Assembly (NCBI GenBank): GCA_947472885.1
Contig: CANJBX010000001.1
Location: forward strand, 84,946 to 148,945
Length of the DNA stretch: 64,000 bases
Direction of reading: 5' to 3'
Origin: Hyphomicrobiaceae bacterium
GTDB lineage: Bacteria > Pseudomonadota > Alphaproteobacteria > Rhizobiales > Xanthobacteraceae
In this document: positions 39,669 through 49,323 of the stretch, in pieces
Layout of the letters: the number at the start of each line of letters is the position of its first letter
How positions within the stretch are numbered: the stretch's first letter is position 1
The notes under the pieces: model-generated
The model's database searches: none
Told to the model about the DNA's origin: nothing
The model's input: the letters and a program-made list of their open reading frames with translations, nothing else
Made by a program: the position numbers and the translations under genes

Positions 39669-40811
39669 TTAGGCGCTGGCGGGTTCGAGCAGCAGACCGG
39701 CGCTGGCGAGCGCCGGGTCCGCGATCACGGCGCTGTAGCGGCGCAGATGTTCGCGGGTCGAACCGAACATGATTTCATAAGCCAGACACCGCTTGGCGAA
39801 AGCGCCGAGCGGGAGTTCTTCGGTGGTGCCGATGGCGCCGTGGGTCTGGATCGCCTGCTGCGCGACAAAGCGCGAGTTGCGGCCGATCTTGGCCTTGGCG
39901 CCGGAGACGGCGCGGGTGCGGCGGTCGGCAGGTCCATCGAGGCTGAGCGTTGCGAGCAGGCATGAAGCGCGCGCTTCTTCCTCGGCGACACGCATGTCCA
40001 CCATCCGGTGTGCCAGCAACTGGAACTTGGACAGCGGCTGGCCGAACTGCACGCGCATCTTGGTGTATTCGATGGTCTGCGTGACCATGGCGGACATTGC
40101 ACCGACGGCGTCGGACGACATCGCGGCAATGGCGCGGTCGATCACGGCTGCGATCGCTTGTGTCGCATCGCCGTTGCCGCCCAGCAGCGCCGGGCCGGGG
40201 ACGAAAACATCGGTGAGTTCGATGTCGGCGAGGCGGTTGCCGTCAACGCTGCGGTAGGGCCGCAGCACCAGGCCAGACGATGTGACGGGAACCACGAACA
40301 CGCCGGTGGTGCCGTTGGTGAGCGTGGCGGAAACCAGCAGCGTGTCCGCCATCGGGGCGGACAACACGGCGGCCTTGGCGCCGGCAATGACGTAATCGTT
40401 GCCGCGCAAGGTTGCCTTGGTCGGCGCGCGGTTGTCATGGGCGAAGGCGAGCTTGGTTTTGCCTTCGACCAGCGGGCCGAGCAGTTCGGCCTTCTGCGCC
40501 GGAGTGCCGAGGGTCGCGATCAGGCCGCCGCCGAGAACTACGCTGGCGAGATAAGGCTCGACCACGAGGTTCTTGCCGAAACATTCCATCAGGATCGCAA
40601 CTTCGACCGCGCCGCCGCCGAGGCCACCGTCTTCTTCCGAGAACGGCATGGCGAGCCAGCCCATCTCGGCGAAGGTCGCCCAGACGTCCGGCGAATAGCC
40701 GGCATCGCTATCGACGGTTTTGCGGAAGGTACGGAAGTCGTACTTCTCGCTGAGAAAACGCTCGGCGGTTTCGCGCAGGATTTTATGCGCGGAATCGTAT
40801 TGCAGATCCAC
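39669..40811 (-). CDS. Acyl-CoA dehydrogenase (paired subunit)
   Basis: FAEMGWLAMPFSEEDGGLGGGAVEVAILMECFGK, QFGQPLSKFQLLAHRMVDM, QTHGAIGTTEELPLG. Confidence 0.9.
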   Translation of the reverse strand: MDLQYDSAHKILRETAERFLSEKYDFRTFRKTVDSDAGYSPDVWATFAEMGWLAMPFSEEDGGLGGGAVEVAILMECFGKNLVVEPYLASVVLGGGLIATLGTPAQKAELLGPLVEGKTKLAFAHDNRAPTKATLRGNDYVIAGAKAAVLSAPMADTLLVSATLTNGTTGVFVVPVTSSGLVLRPYRSVDGNRLADIELTDVFVPGPALLGGNGDATQAIAAVIDRAIAAMSSDAVGAMSAMVTQTIEYTKMRVQFGQPLSKFQLLAHRMVDMRVAEEEARASCLLATLSLDGPADRRTRAVSGAKAKIGRNSRFVAQQAIQTHGAIGTTEELPLGAFAKRCLAYEIMFGSTREHLRRYSAVIADPALASAGLLLEPASA

Positions 40812-40838
40812 TCGACTACTCCGGTGATGAAAAACTCA

Positions 40839-40887
40839 GGGCATGATCCCGAAAAGTGGAAGCCGGTTTTCGGATCAGATCATGCCC
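40839..40887. repeat. Short palindromic intergenic element
   Basis: GGGCATGATCCCGAAAAGTGGAAGCCGGTTTTCGGATCAGATCATGCCC, imperfect 49-bp palindrome. Confidence 0.8.
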
Positions 40888-40894
40888 ACTAAGA

Positions 40895-41668
40895 TTAGAG
40901 GAAGCGGGATGGCCAGTTCAGCGTCCGCCACATGTGCGACGACGGCGTGTTGTCCCAACAGAGGCCTTCCTTCGGCTGCTTGAAGTGGCGGCCGATGATA
41001 TCCTCGAATTCCTCAAGCTCGACGTGGGTGTTCGGGTCGAACGAGTAGACGTCGTACACGGTGATCATGCGCGAGGTCATGTACCACTTGTGCTTGAGCG
41101 CCTCCTTGTAGGCGTGTTCGATGTACGGCTCCGGCTTGTAGTCGGCGCCGAACAGCTTGATGTATTGGTCGGGATAGGTGTAGCCGACCGACTCGTCGGG
41201 ATAGAAGCGCAGCGCCTGATGCGCGCGGATCGCCCAGGAAATTTCCTCATCGACATAGGGCTCGATCATCTGCGAACCCCAGTAGCCGTGGTCGCAGCGG
41301 ATGAAGCCGACAACGCCGATGTCGTGCAGCAGGCAGGCGAGCACGATCTTCTCCGGCAGGCCTGCCTTGCGCGCGTGCCGCGCGCTTTGGAGGAGGTGCA
41401 TCGTCGAGGCCATGCGCAGCCGCAGGAAGTCGATCAGCTGCGGCTTGTCGGGCATCTTCGGCAGGCGCTTGTCTTCGCCCATCAGGAAGACCTTGCCGGG
41501 GTTGGCGGCGAGGGTGGCGTTGCCGTTGGCGATTTCGATCTTGCCGTCGGCCATGCCGAACAGCACCGACTTCGCCGGAAGCTTGGAATTCAGCTCATGC
41601 AGCATCTTTTCTTCATGCTCATCGGCGAGTTCCGAGAGCGTCATCGCGGGCTGCGCGGGGGTATTCAT
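40895..41668 (-). CDS. HD-domain protein
   Basis: HLLQSARHARKAGLPEKIVLACLLHDIGVVGFIRCDHGYWG; start trimmed to 41668. Confidence 0.8.
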   Translation of the reverse strand: MNTPAQPAMTLSELADEHEEKMLHELNSKLPAKSVLFGMADGKIEIANGNATLAANPGKVFLMGEDKRLPKMPDKPQLIDFLRLRMASTMHLLQSARHARKAGLPEKIVLACLLHDIGVVGFIRCDHGYWGSQMIEPYVDEEISWAIRAHQALRFYPDESVGYTYPDQYIKLFGADYKPEPYIEHAYKEALKHKWYMTSRMITVYDVYSFDPNTHVELEEFEDIIGRHFKQPKEGLCWDNTPSSHMWRTLNWPSRFL

Positions 41669-41921
41669 CGGGGGCTCCTGAGTATTTCCAAATGGCTTTG
41701 CGGAATGGCTTTTTGGCCTGTTCCCTTTGCCCATCGGCATACACCCAAACCAGGTTCCGCGATACCCGCCGGGGCTATTGCAATAGTCGCCTGCAAATGT
41801 GTCATGCAGTTTAAGCGGGCTCACGCGGCAGGTCAGGTGGTGCGCCGGACGCTTGCCGCCCGTACCCGGCCACGGTAGCCAGAGAGGGGCGGGTCAGTCC
41901 GCCGCCCCGGAATTTCCCCGC

Positions 41922-42560
41922 ATGATCGTCCACCTCATTTCCAGTTACGGTGTTTTCCTGATCGCAGTTGTCATTGCGCTGGAATGCCTGGCGCTGCCGC
42001 TGGTGCCGGGCGAGGCCGTGATGATCGCGGCGGCGGTCTATGCCGGCACCACCCATGAATTGAACATCGTCGCCGTCATTGCGGCCGGCATGGCCGGAGC
42101 GGTCGTGGGCAACATCGGCGGCTATTTCCTCGGCCGGGAATACGGCTACCGGCTGCTGGTGCGCTATGGCGGCAAGGTCGGCATGAGTGAAAGCCGCATC
42201 AAGATCGCCCGCTACCTGTTCCGCCAGTACGGCGCACGGGTGGTGATCGCGGCGCGCTTCATCACGGTGCTGCGCAGCATTGCCGGGATCCTCGCGGACG
42301 CAAACCACATGTCATGGCCGCCGTTCCTGATGGCGACGCTGATCGGCGGCGTGGTGTGGACGACGCTTTACGGACTGGCCGGCTATTACCTCGGCGATCG
42401 CATTCATCATCTCGCCGGATCGGCGGGCGCATTCATCGCGGTCGCGGTCATTACAGTTGTCTTTTTCGTCGCCCGCGCCGTCGGGCGGCGCGAGGAGCAG
42501 CTGCGCGTCGCCGCCGAGGAGGCCTATCCGGGGCCATTGACGGAAACGCACCGTAACTAA
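41922..42560 (+). CDS. DedA family membrane protein
   Basis: ALPLVPGEAVMIAAAVYAG, GNIGGYFLGREYGYRLL, FGARVVIAARF-like FRQYGARVVIAARFITVLRSIAGILAD. Confidence 0.88.
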   Translation: MIVHLISSYGVFLIAVVIALECLALPLVPGEAVMIAAAVYAGTTHELNIVAVIAAGMAGAVVGNIGGYFLGREYGYRLLVRYGGKVGMSESRIKIARYLFRQYGARVVIAARFITVLRSIAGILADANHMSWPPFLMATLIGGVVWTTLYGLAGYYLGDRIHHLAGSAGAFIAVAVITVVFFVARAVGRREEQLRVAAEEAYPGPLTETHRN

Positions 42561-42624
42561 TCGGCTGCAATTTTGCTATTATCCGCCTCAAGCGGACAAC
42601 TTCAAAGCATGCAAAGGAACGCCC

Positions 42625-43296
42625 ATGTCGCTTGAACTCATCGGTGGCCCCGCCAGCAACTATGTCTGGACCTGCCGCATCATGCTGACCGAGAAGCGCG
42701 TGCCTTACACGCTGACGTCGGTGATGCCGCATTCCCCTGCAGTCGATGCCATCCACCCGTTCGGCAAGATTCCGGTGATGCGTCATGGCGAAATCGTACT
42801 CGCGGAATCGCGCGCGATCTGCGGTTACATCGATCGCATGTTCGACGGCCCGCCGATGGTGCCGGCCGATCCGATCAAGTGCGCACAGGCCGAGCAGTGG
42901 ATATCGATCATCAACACGGCCATCGATCCGGTATGGATTCGTCAGTACGTGGGTGCCGGCTATATTTTTCCTGGCACGCCGGACAAAAGCCCGGACCGCG
43001 CCGCTATCGATGCGGCGCTGCCGAAGATGGAGAAGCAATTTCCGGTGATGAACGAGGCGGTAGAGAACGGTTATTTCGTTGCCGGCAATTTCTCGCTCGC
43101 AGACGCCTATTTCCTGCCAATGCTGTTTTACACCAGCAAGTTTCCCGAAGGTGCGGCTTTGGTCAGCAAGCACAAGGGGCTCAAGGCGTACCTGACGCGC
43201 CACATGGAGCGCAAAAGCGTCAGGGAAACCATGCCGCAGACCCGGCCCGGAACGGCGGGCGCTGCCCCGGCCGCGCCACCGCCAGCGGCGAATTGA
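42625..43296 (+). CDS. Glutathione S-transferase family protein
   Basis: Thioredoxin-like N-terminus, FGKIPVMRHGEIVLAESRAICGYIDR, FSLADAYFLPML. Confidence 0.9.
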   Translation: MSLELIGGPASNYVWTCRIMLTEKRVPYTLTSVMPHSPAVDAIHPFGKIPVMRHGEIVLAESRAICGYIDRMFDGPPMVPADPIKCAQAEQWISIINTAIDPVWIRQYVGAGYIFPGTPDKSPDRAAIDAALPKMEKQFPVMNEAVENGYFVAGNFSLADAYFLPMLFYTSKFPEGAALVSKHKGLKAYLTRHMERKSVRETMPQTRPGTAGAAPAAPPPAAN

Positions 43297-43462
43297 AGCT
43301 CGGCACGGGCGAGGGAAATCCACAGCCAGCGCGTCAGATGCGCGTCAGAAATACATGCATTTCCAGTGCCTTAGTAAAATGCCCCGGACTGTGACTCCCA
43401 TCACATCGCGGTCGGCCGGGCCGGGCTAGGGTTTCATCACTAACCCCGACTCCCCCGACCAG

Positions 43463-43555
43463 GCAGCTATCCCCAATAGCTGCCCATATTTGAGAACCAA
43501 GAATAATTGTCCCCGAATACGCCGCTCTTCCCCCGAGAGCGGCGTATTCTTTTTT
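43463..43555 (+). ncRNA. Candidate small RNA 3' region (hairpin plus intrinsic terminator)
   Basis: Perfect 8-bp hairpin GCAGCTAT-cccca-ATAGCTGC (43463-43483), then perfect 14-bp stem and T6 (43515-43555). No promoter confidently located. Confidence 0.4.
43515..43555 (+). terminator. Rho-independent terminator
   Basis: GAATACGCCGCTCT-tcccccg-AGAGCGGCGTATTC-TTTTTT. Confidence 0.85.
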
Positions 43556-43589
43556 GTGGCCTGCTTTCTGAATCAACTATGGTCCGCCC

Positions 43590-45203
43590 ATGCCAAGCGT
43601 GCCCGCCGAAGAAGCCAGAGCCAACGTTCCCGAGTGGTCCGTTTCCGAACTGTCCGCCGCGCTCAAGCGCACAGTCGAGGACGAGTTCGGCCATGTCCGC
43701 GTGCGCGGCGAAATCTCCGGCTATCGCGGTCCGCATTCCTCCGGCCACAGCTATTTCGCGCTGAAGGACGAGACCGCGCGCATCGACGCGGTGATCTGGA
43801 AGGGCGTCGGCGGCCGCATGCGCTTCAAGCCCGAGGAGGGCATGGAAGTCATCGCGACCGGACGGCTGACGACCTATCCGGGCCGCTCCAACTATCAGAT
43901 CGTGATCGAGAGCCTGGAGCCCGCCGGCGTCGGCGCGCTGATGGCGCTCCTTGAAGAGCGCAAGAAGAAGCTCGCCGCCGAAGGACTGTTCGATGAGGCG
44001 CGCAAGCAGCTCATTCCCTATCTGCCGGAAGTGATTGGCGTGGTGACGTCGCCGACCGGCGCGGTCATCCGCGACATCCTGCATCGGCTGGCGGATCGCT
44101 TTCCGCGCAACGTGCTGGTGTGGCCGGTGCGCGTGCAGGGCGACGGCGCGGCGGAAGAAGTTGCGGCCGCGATCCGCGGTTTCAACGCCATGGCCGAGGA
44201 TGGAAAGTTTCGCCGCCCGGATCTCATCATCGTCGCACGGGGCGGTGGCTCGATTGAAGATCTGTGGTCGTTCAACGAGGAGATCGTCGTGCGCGCCGCC
44301 GCCGACAGCATGATCCCGCTGATTTCCGCCGTCGGCCACGAGACCGACGTGACGCTGATCGACTTCGCCGCCGATGTGCGCGCGCCAACGCCGACGGCCG
44401 CTGCCGAAATGGCGGTGCCGGTGCGCAGCGATCTGCTCAGCGAGATTTCCGCGCTCGGCCATCGCCAGACCGGCGCGTGGCTGCGCGGCATCGAGGCGCG
44501 CCGCACCGAACTGCGTGCGGCTGCGCGCGCGCTGCAACGGCCCGAACAGCTCCTCGAAGCACGCCGCCAGACACTCGACAATCTTTCCGAACGCCTGCCG
44601 CAATCCTTGCGCGCGAATACGGGCCTGCATCATTTGCGCTTCTCGCGTGTCGCGACCCGCCTGACGCCGCATGCGCTGAGCATGCGCCTCAAGGCGGAGC
44701 AGGAGCGGGTGGCGCGTGCGGAACGCGGGGCCAGGCTTGGTCTGGACACTTATATCTCGCGCCGCAAAGATCGCTTTGATGCTGTATCGGCAAGGCTGGC
44801 TTCAGCGTTACGCACCAATGCGCAGTCTCGCCTGATCGCGATCAACCGCCAGCGTGAGCGCACCAACACGCTCTACGCACGGATCGAAACTTTGTTTGCA
44901 TCACAGCACCAGCGCCGCGTCTCGCGCGTCGAACGCGCGGCAGGACTTTTGTCGGCGCTGTCGTATCACGGCGTATTGGCACGCGGTTTCGCGCTGGTCC
45001 GCGACGCATCTGGTACGCCGCTGCGCGCAGCGGCTTCAATCAATGCGGGGCTTGCGCTCGATATCGAGTTTGCCGACGGCCATGTTTCGGCGACCGCCAC
45101 CAGCGGCAGCGGTTTACCGCCCGCTGCTGCGACGCCGGCCCCTGCACCTGCGAAACCGAAGGCAAAAACTGGCGGCGGTGGCAACCAGGGCAGCTTGTTC
45201 TAG
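43590..45203 (+). CDS. xseA: Exodeoxyribonuclease VII large subunit
   Basis: OB-fold [72 protein letters not shown]. Confidence 0.95.
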   Translation: MPSVPAEEARANVPEWSVSELSAALKRTVEDEFGHVRVRGEISGYRGPHSSGHSYFALKDETARIDAVIWKGVGGRMRFKPEEGMEVIATGRLTTYPGRSNYQIVIESLEPAGVGALMALLEERKKKLAAEGLFDEARKQLIPYLPEVIGVVTSPTGAVIRDILHRLADRFPRNVLVWPVRVQGDGAAEEVAAAIRGFNAMAEDGKFRRPDLIIVARGGGSIEDLWSFNEEIVVRAAADSMIPLISAVGHETDVTLIDFAADVRAPTPTAAAEMAVPVRSDLLSEISALGHRQTGAWLRGIEARRTELRAAARALQRPEQLLEARRQTLDNLSERLPQSLRANTGLHHLRFSRVATRLTPHALSMRLKAEQERVARAERGARLGLDTYISRRKDRFDAVSARLASALRTNAQSRLIAINRQRERTNTLYARIETLFASQHQRRVSRVERAAGLLSALSYHGVLARGFALVRDASGTPLRAAASINAGLALDIEFADGHVSATATSGSGLPPAAATPAPAPAKPKAKTGGGGNQGSLF

Positions 45204-45212
45204 CGCAAGCAA

Positions 45213-45240
45213 AACCCGCCGCGCTTTTGCACGGCGGGTT
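45213..45240. terminator. Bidirectional hairpin terminator between convergent genes
   Basis: AACCCGCCG-cgcttttgca-CGGCGGGTT; T-run on the minus-strand side. Confidence 0.65.
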
Positions 45241-45261
45241 CGTCCGTTCAGCGAAAGCGCG

Positions 45262-45582
45262 TTACGCCTTCATGCAATCGTAGAAGAACGACCAGCTTGC
45301 CTTGCCGGTAAGATGCTTGGCCTTGGACTGGGCATCGCAGGTATTCCACTTGGCCTTGTCCTTCTGCCATTCGGCCTTCGCCGCGTTCCACTTCTTGTCG
45401 GTCCAGTTCTTGACGTCCTCGGTGGCCGACGACGAAGAAGTGGTGGTCGTCGCAGGTTTCATGGTTTCCTGCTTTGCAGCAGGCGCGGGCTTGGCCGGGG
45501 CCGTTGCCGGGGTCTGCGCGAACGCGACCGAGCTTGCGACGACGAAGGCTAGCGCGGTAACGCCGGTGCGAATGTTCAGCAT
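45262..45582 (-). CDS. Small secreted protein (PsiF-repeat-like)
   Basis: Signal peptide; W-rich EDVKNWTDKKWNAAKAEWQKDKAKWNTCDAQSKAKHLTGKASWSFFYDCM. Confidence 0.55.
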   Translation of the reverse strand: MLNIRTGVTALAFVVASSVAFAQTPATAPAKPAPAAKQETMKPATTTTSSSSATEDVKNWTDKKWNAAKAEWQKDKAKWNTCDAQSKAKHLTGKASWSFFYDCMKA

Positions 45583-45696
45583 GTTTCTCTCCTCCAGAAA
45601 AAGCGTGCGCACCACGGCAATCAAATCACCATGGGCGATGCACCTGTCAATTCGCTGGAGGCCGGTAAGGTTCCACCGGAAAGCTGGAGATTTTCG

Positions 45697-46539
45697 TTAA
45701 CGCGCCAGCCATTGGGGCACGCGGCGAAGCGCATCGTTGCGCGCTGCCGGGTTGGTGCCGGAGTGGATCTTGCCGGTGCCATCGACCGAGAACGTATAGC
45801 CGCTGCGGTGCTGCACCGCGCGGCTTGGATAGTCGAAGTCGTGATATGCGCCGGGATAGACATTGATGAGTACGCGCGCGCTGCGGCCCTTGGCGCCGGC
45901 GACCATCTGCTCGCACGCGCGCCATGAAACGACATCGTCGGCGCCGCCGATCAGGATCAGGGTCGGGATGCGCGCGGCCCATGCGGCGGCGTCAAGCCGC
46001 CGGCAGCCGGGATACAGCGCGACGGCGGAACGGAAGTCCGGCTTGTCGTCGCGGACGCGGGCGCGCGGCCGCACGGTCCACAGCACGGCGATGCCCCCGT
46101 TCGACCAGCCGAGCAGGGAGACGTGGTCCGGCTTGACGTAGGTTTGCGACTGCAGCCATTTGCGCGCGGTTTGCGCGTCCTCCGTCCGCTCGCGGTCGGT
46201 GCGGATGGTGGAGCGCGTGCGGCACTGGTTGGCCATGTTGCGCGAGCCGTAGCTGTCGGGAAGCAGCAACGCGAAGCCGGCCTTGTTCAGCCGCTCGGCC
46301 CAGTCGCGATAGAGGCTCGAGAGATTGCCGGAAGAATTGTTCAGGCCCTCGCAGCCGTGCAGGCTGACGACGGCGGGAAACGGCCCCGCACCGTCGGGTT
46401 TGAACAGCAGCGCCTTGAGGGTGAAGTTGCCGTTCTGGATTTCGACCGGCTCGGGCGCAGCCACGGCGCGCTGCGGCATGGTCAGGATGCCGGCCAGAAG
46501 GACCGGCACAAAGGCCATTGCCGCAAGGGCTGGATGCAT
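45697..46539 (-). CDS. Dienelactone hydrolase-family protein
   Basis: VVSLHGCEGLNNSSG, SLLGWSNGGIAVLW, PGAYHDFDYP. Confidence 0.85.
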   Translation of the reverse strand: MHPALAAMAFVPVLLAGILTMPQRAVAAPEPVEIQNGNFTLKALLFKPDGAGPFPAVVSLHGCEGLNNSSGNLSSLYRDWAERLNKAGFALLLPDSYGSRNMANQCRTRSTIRTDRERTEDAQTARKWLQSQTYVKPDHVSLLGWSNGGIAVLWTVRPRARVRDDKPDFRSAVALYPGCRRLDAAAWAARIPTLILIGGADDVVSWRACEQMVAGAKGRSARVLINVYPGAYHDFDYPSRAVQHRSGYTFSVDGTGKIHSGTNPAARNDALRRVPQWLAR

Positions 46540-46796
46540 AAGGCTGGCTCCAAACGACTAGCGGCATGACATATACCACCCGCTCGCGAAAAACACCCGA
46601 TCCGGCGGGCTTCACGAGGAAGTGTGCCGGTTGTACCCGTCGAGAGGGCGCGGTTGGCGGCGCCTTTATGTGCCATTAATGAGGTGAATTCCGGCTTTGG
46701 GATGGCTGCCGGTGTTGCGGCCGGGGCGGGCTTGCCGGGGTTTTCCTTGACGCCGCGAACCACTATGTTGCGGGAAGTTCGTTCAGGAGAAATCGC

Positions 46797-47015
46797 GTGC
46801 TCAATCGCTACGACCACCGCCTGCCGGGTGAAGCGGAAATCAAGTATCTCGATGGCGACTTCCGTGTGATGCGGCCGGGTGCCTTCGTGCGCTGCGCCGT
46901 CACCGGCGCGCAGATTCCGCTCGACGAACTGAAATACTGGAGCGTTGCGCGCCAGGAACCCTACGCGACCCCGGAAGCCGTGCTGAAGCGGCTGTATCCC
47001 GAACGCGTGAAGTAG
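46797..47015 (+). CDS. DUF2093-like protein
   Basis: LPGEAEIKYLDGDFRVMRPGAFVRCAVTGAQIPLDELKYWSVARQEPYATPEAVLKR; GTG start; next to lpxK. Confidence 0.75.
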   Translation: MLNRYDHRLPGEAEIKYLDGDFRVMRPGAFVRCAVTGAQIPLDELKYWSVARQEPYATPEAVLKRLYPERVK

Positions 47016-47018
47016 CCG

Positions 47019-48029
47019 TCAGGCTTCTTTCTTCTTCTGAAAAAGCTTCTCGATGATCTCGCGCCGCACCGCGGCGTCATCGTCGAACGTCATCGCCACC
47101 GGCAACACGACGGTCTGTTGTGCCAGCTGCGCCAGTGCCGGGTCGCCACGCATGCGGGCGATATCTTTTTCCGTCGTCACCAGGGTCAGGTGTTCGATGG
47201 CGGCCGTGTCGAGCAATTCCGTCGCTTCGTGCTGGGTGAAATGATGGTGGTCCGCAAACTTGCGCGTACCACGCACCAGTGCGCCGGCGGCATTCAGCGT
47301 GGCAAAAAACTTTTCAGGGTGGCCGATGGCGGCGAAGGCGAGAACTTTCTTGCCGCGCAGTTCGCTCACGGTCGGCGCTTCGGGCATCAGGCTGCCGGTC
47401 AGTACGGCAAGCCCGCGCGCCTTGGCGCGTGTGATCAGCGCACGCACCGGATTGGCGACTGCGCCGACCACCAGCATGGCGTCGGCGCGGACGAGCTGCG
47501 CGCCGAGTGAAGCGCGCAAGGGCCCGGCCGGAATGACGCGTCCGTTGCCGATGCCGCGCGTGCCATCGACGACCAGCAGCGAAAAATCCTTTTCCAGCGT
47601 GGAATTCTGGAAACCGTCGTCCATGATGATGATGCTGGCGCCGGCGCTGGCCGCCGCTTTGGCGCCGGCGACGCGGTCCGCCGCGACAACCGTCGGGGCA
47701 AGCCGCGCCAGCAGCAAGGCCTCGTCGCCGACGTCGCGCGCGGTGTGGCCTTGCAGGACTTCAACGGGACCTTTGAGGCTGCCGCGGTAGCCGCGCGTGA
47801 GGAAATAGGGCTTCAGTCCGCGCGCCATGAAACTTTTTGCCAGCGCCAGCGCGGTCGGCGTCTTGCCGGTGCCGCCGGACGTGAGATTGCCGACGCACAG
47901 CACCGGCACATCGGCATAGGTGCCCGGACGTTTCATGCGGGCATCGGCGACCGCGCCATAAATGGCGGCGGCGGGCGCGAGCAACTGTGCCGCGATGCCG
48001 CCACGCTGCCAGAACGCGGGTTCACGCAT
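47019..48029 (-). CDS. lpxK: Tetraacyldisaccharide 4'-kinase
   Basis: VPVLCVGNLTSGGTGKTPTALALA, RGYRGSLKGP, IIMDDGFQNSTLEKDFSLLVVDG. Confidence 0.95.
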   Translation of the reverse strand: MREPAFWQRGGIAAQLLAPAAAIYGAVADARMKRPGTYADVPVLCVGNLTSGGTGKTPTALALAKSFMARGLKPYFLTRGYRGSLKGPVEVLQGHTARDVGDEALLLARLAPTVVAADRVAGAKAAASAGASIIIMDDGFQNSTLEKDFSLLVVDGTRGIGNGRVIPAGPLRASLGAQLVRADAMLVVGAVANPVRALITRAKARGLAVLTGSLMPEAPTVSELRGKKVLAFAAIGHPEKFFATLNAAGALVRGTRKFADHHHFTQHEATELLDTAAIEHLTLVTTEKDIARMRGDPALAQLAQQTVVLPVAMTFDDDAAVRREIIEKLFQKKKEA

Positions 48030-49323
48030 CGGTCTGGTTTCCGAGGCGGAGCTGCATCAGGTAGGGGTCGAGCGCGGCGAGGGTGCGCTCCAGCGCGCCG
48101 CCGAGCGATGCGACGGTCTTCTGTCCGGCGGTGACGACGCGGTTGCGCTCTTCCGAGTCCTTGAGCCACAGCCCGGCGCGTTGCGCGAGGCGGGTGGCGT
48201 CGGCGACGAGGTCCGCGCCCTTGGCGCCGTCGAGGGCGGCGTAGATTTCGGCGAAGTTGGCGATGAACGGACCATGCAGCACGGCTGCGCCGAGCTTGAT
48301 CGCCTCGATGGGGTTTTGCCCGCCATGATGGACCAGCGAGCCGCCCATGAACACGACCGGCGCCAGCCGATAGAAGATGCCGAGTTCGCCCAGCGTGTCG
48401 CAGACATAGATGTCGGTCGTGCGTTCGGGAAGTTTTCCGTGCGAACGCTGCATGCAGGCGAGGCCGGGCTCGTGCGCCAGCGCCGCGATCTCCGCGCCGC
48501 GTTCGGGATGGCGCGGCACGATCATGGTGATGAGTTGCGGAAACTGCGATTTGAGGCGCGTATGCACCTCGATCATCGTCTTTTCCTCGCCCGGATGGGT
48601 CGAAGCGCCGGCAATCACGGTGCGGCCGGTGAGGGCGATGGAGAGTTCCTTGAGTTTCGATTCATCGACCGGCAGCTGCGGCACGTCGAGCTTGAGGTTG
48701 CCGACGACGGAAAGCCGCGGCGCGCCAAGTTCGCTGAAGCGTGACGCATCCGTGTGGGTGCGCGCGAGGCAGAGATCGAATTTCTGCAGCAGCGCCTCGA
48801 TGGTGCACGGCATTTTCTGCCAGCGTGCGAACGAGCGTTCCGACAGGCGTCCGTTCAGGAGGATCATCGGCACCGAACGCTGCGCGCTGGACAGGATCAG
48901 GTTCGGCCACAGATCGGACTCGACGAACAGCGCGAGCGACGGCTTCCAGTGATCGAGAAACTTGTCGACAAAGCCCGGCGTGTCGAGCGGGACGAACTGG
49001 TGGATCGCGCCATGGGGCAGGCGCTGGCGCGCCAGTGCGGCCGACGTCACGGTGCCCGAAGTCACCAGCACGCCGAAGCCACGCGCCTTGATGCGTTCGA
49101 TCAGCGGCAGTACGGCGAGCATTTCGCCGACGCTTGCGCCATGCACCCAGATCAGCGGGCCGTCCGGCCGCGCGATCCTGGTTTCGCCACGGCGTTCGGC
49201 AATGCGCGGCTCAAGTTCCTTGCCCTTGGCGAGCCTGCGCTTGAGGAAATGGTTGGCAAGCGGCGTCGCCGCCCTGGTCAGCAGGCGATAGGCAGACAGG
49301 CTCACCGGCAGGCGCACGCTCAT
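48022..49323 (-). CDS. waaA: 3-deoxy-D-manno-octulosonic acid transferase
   Basis: LIWVHGASVGEMLAVLPLI, LFVESDLWPNLI, GASTHPGEEKTMIEVH, GGSLVHHGGQNPIE. Confidence 0.95.
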   Translation of the reverse strand: MSVRLPVSLSAYRLLTRAATPLANHFLKRRLAKGKELEPRIAERRGETRIARPDGPLIWVHGASVGEMLAVLPLIERIKARGFGVLVTSGTVTSAALARQRLPHGAIHQFVPLDTPGFVDKFLDHWKPSLALFVESDLWPNLILSSAQRSVPMILLNGRLSERSFARWQKMPCTIEALLQKFDLCLARTHTDASRFSELGAPRLSVVGNLKLDVPQLPVDESKLKELSIALTGRTVIAGASTHPGEEKTMIEVHTRLKSQFPQLITMIVPRHPERGAEIAALAHEPGLACMQRSHGKLPERTTDIYVCDTLGELGIFYRLAPVVFMGGSLVHHGGQNPIEAIKLGAAVLHGPFIANFAEIYAALDGAKGADLVADATRLAQRAGLWLKDSEERNRVVTAGQKTVASLGGALERTLAALDPYLMQLRLGNQTDA

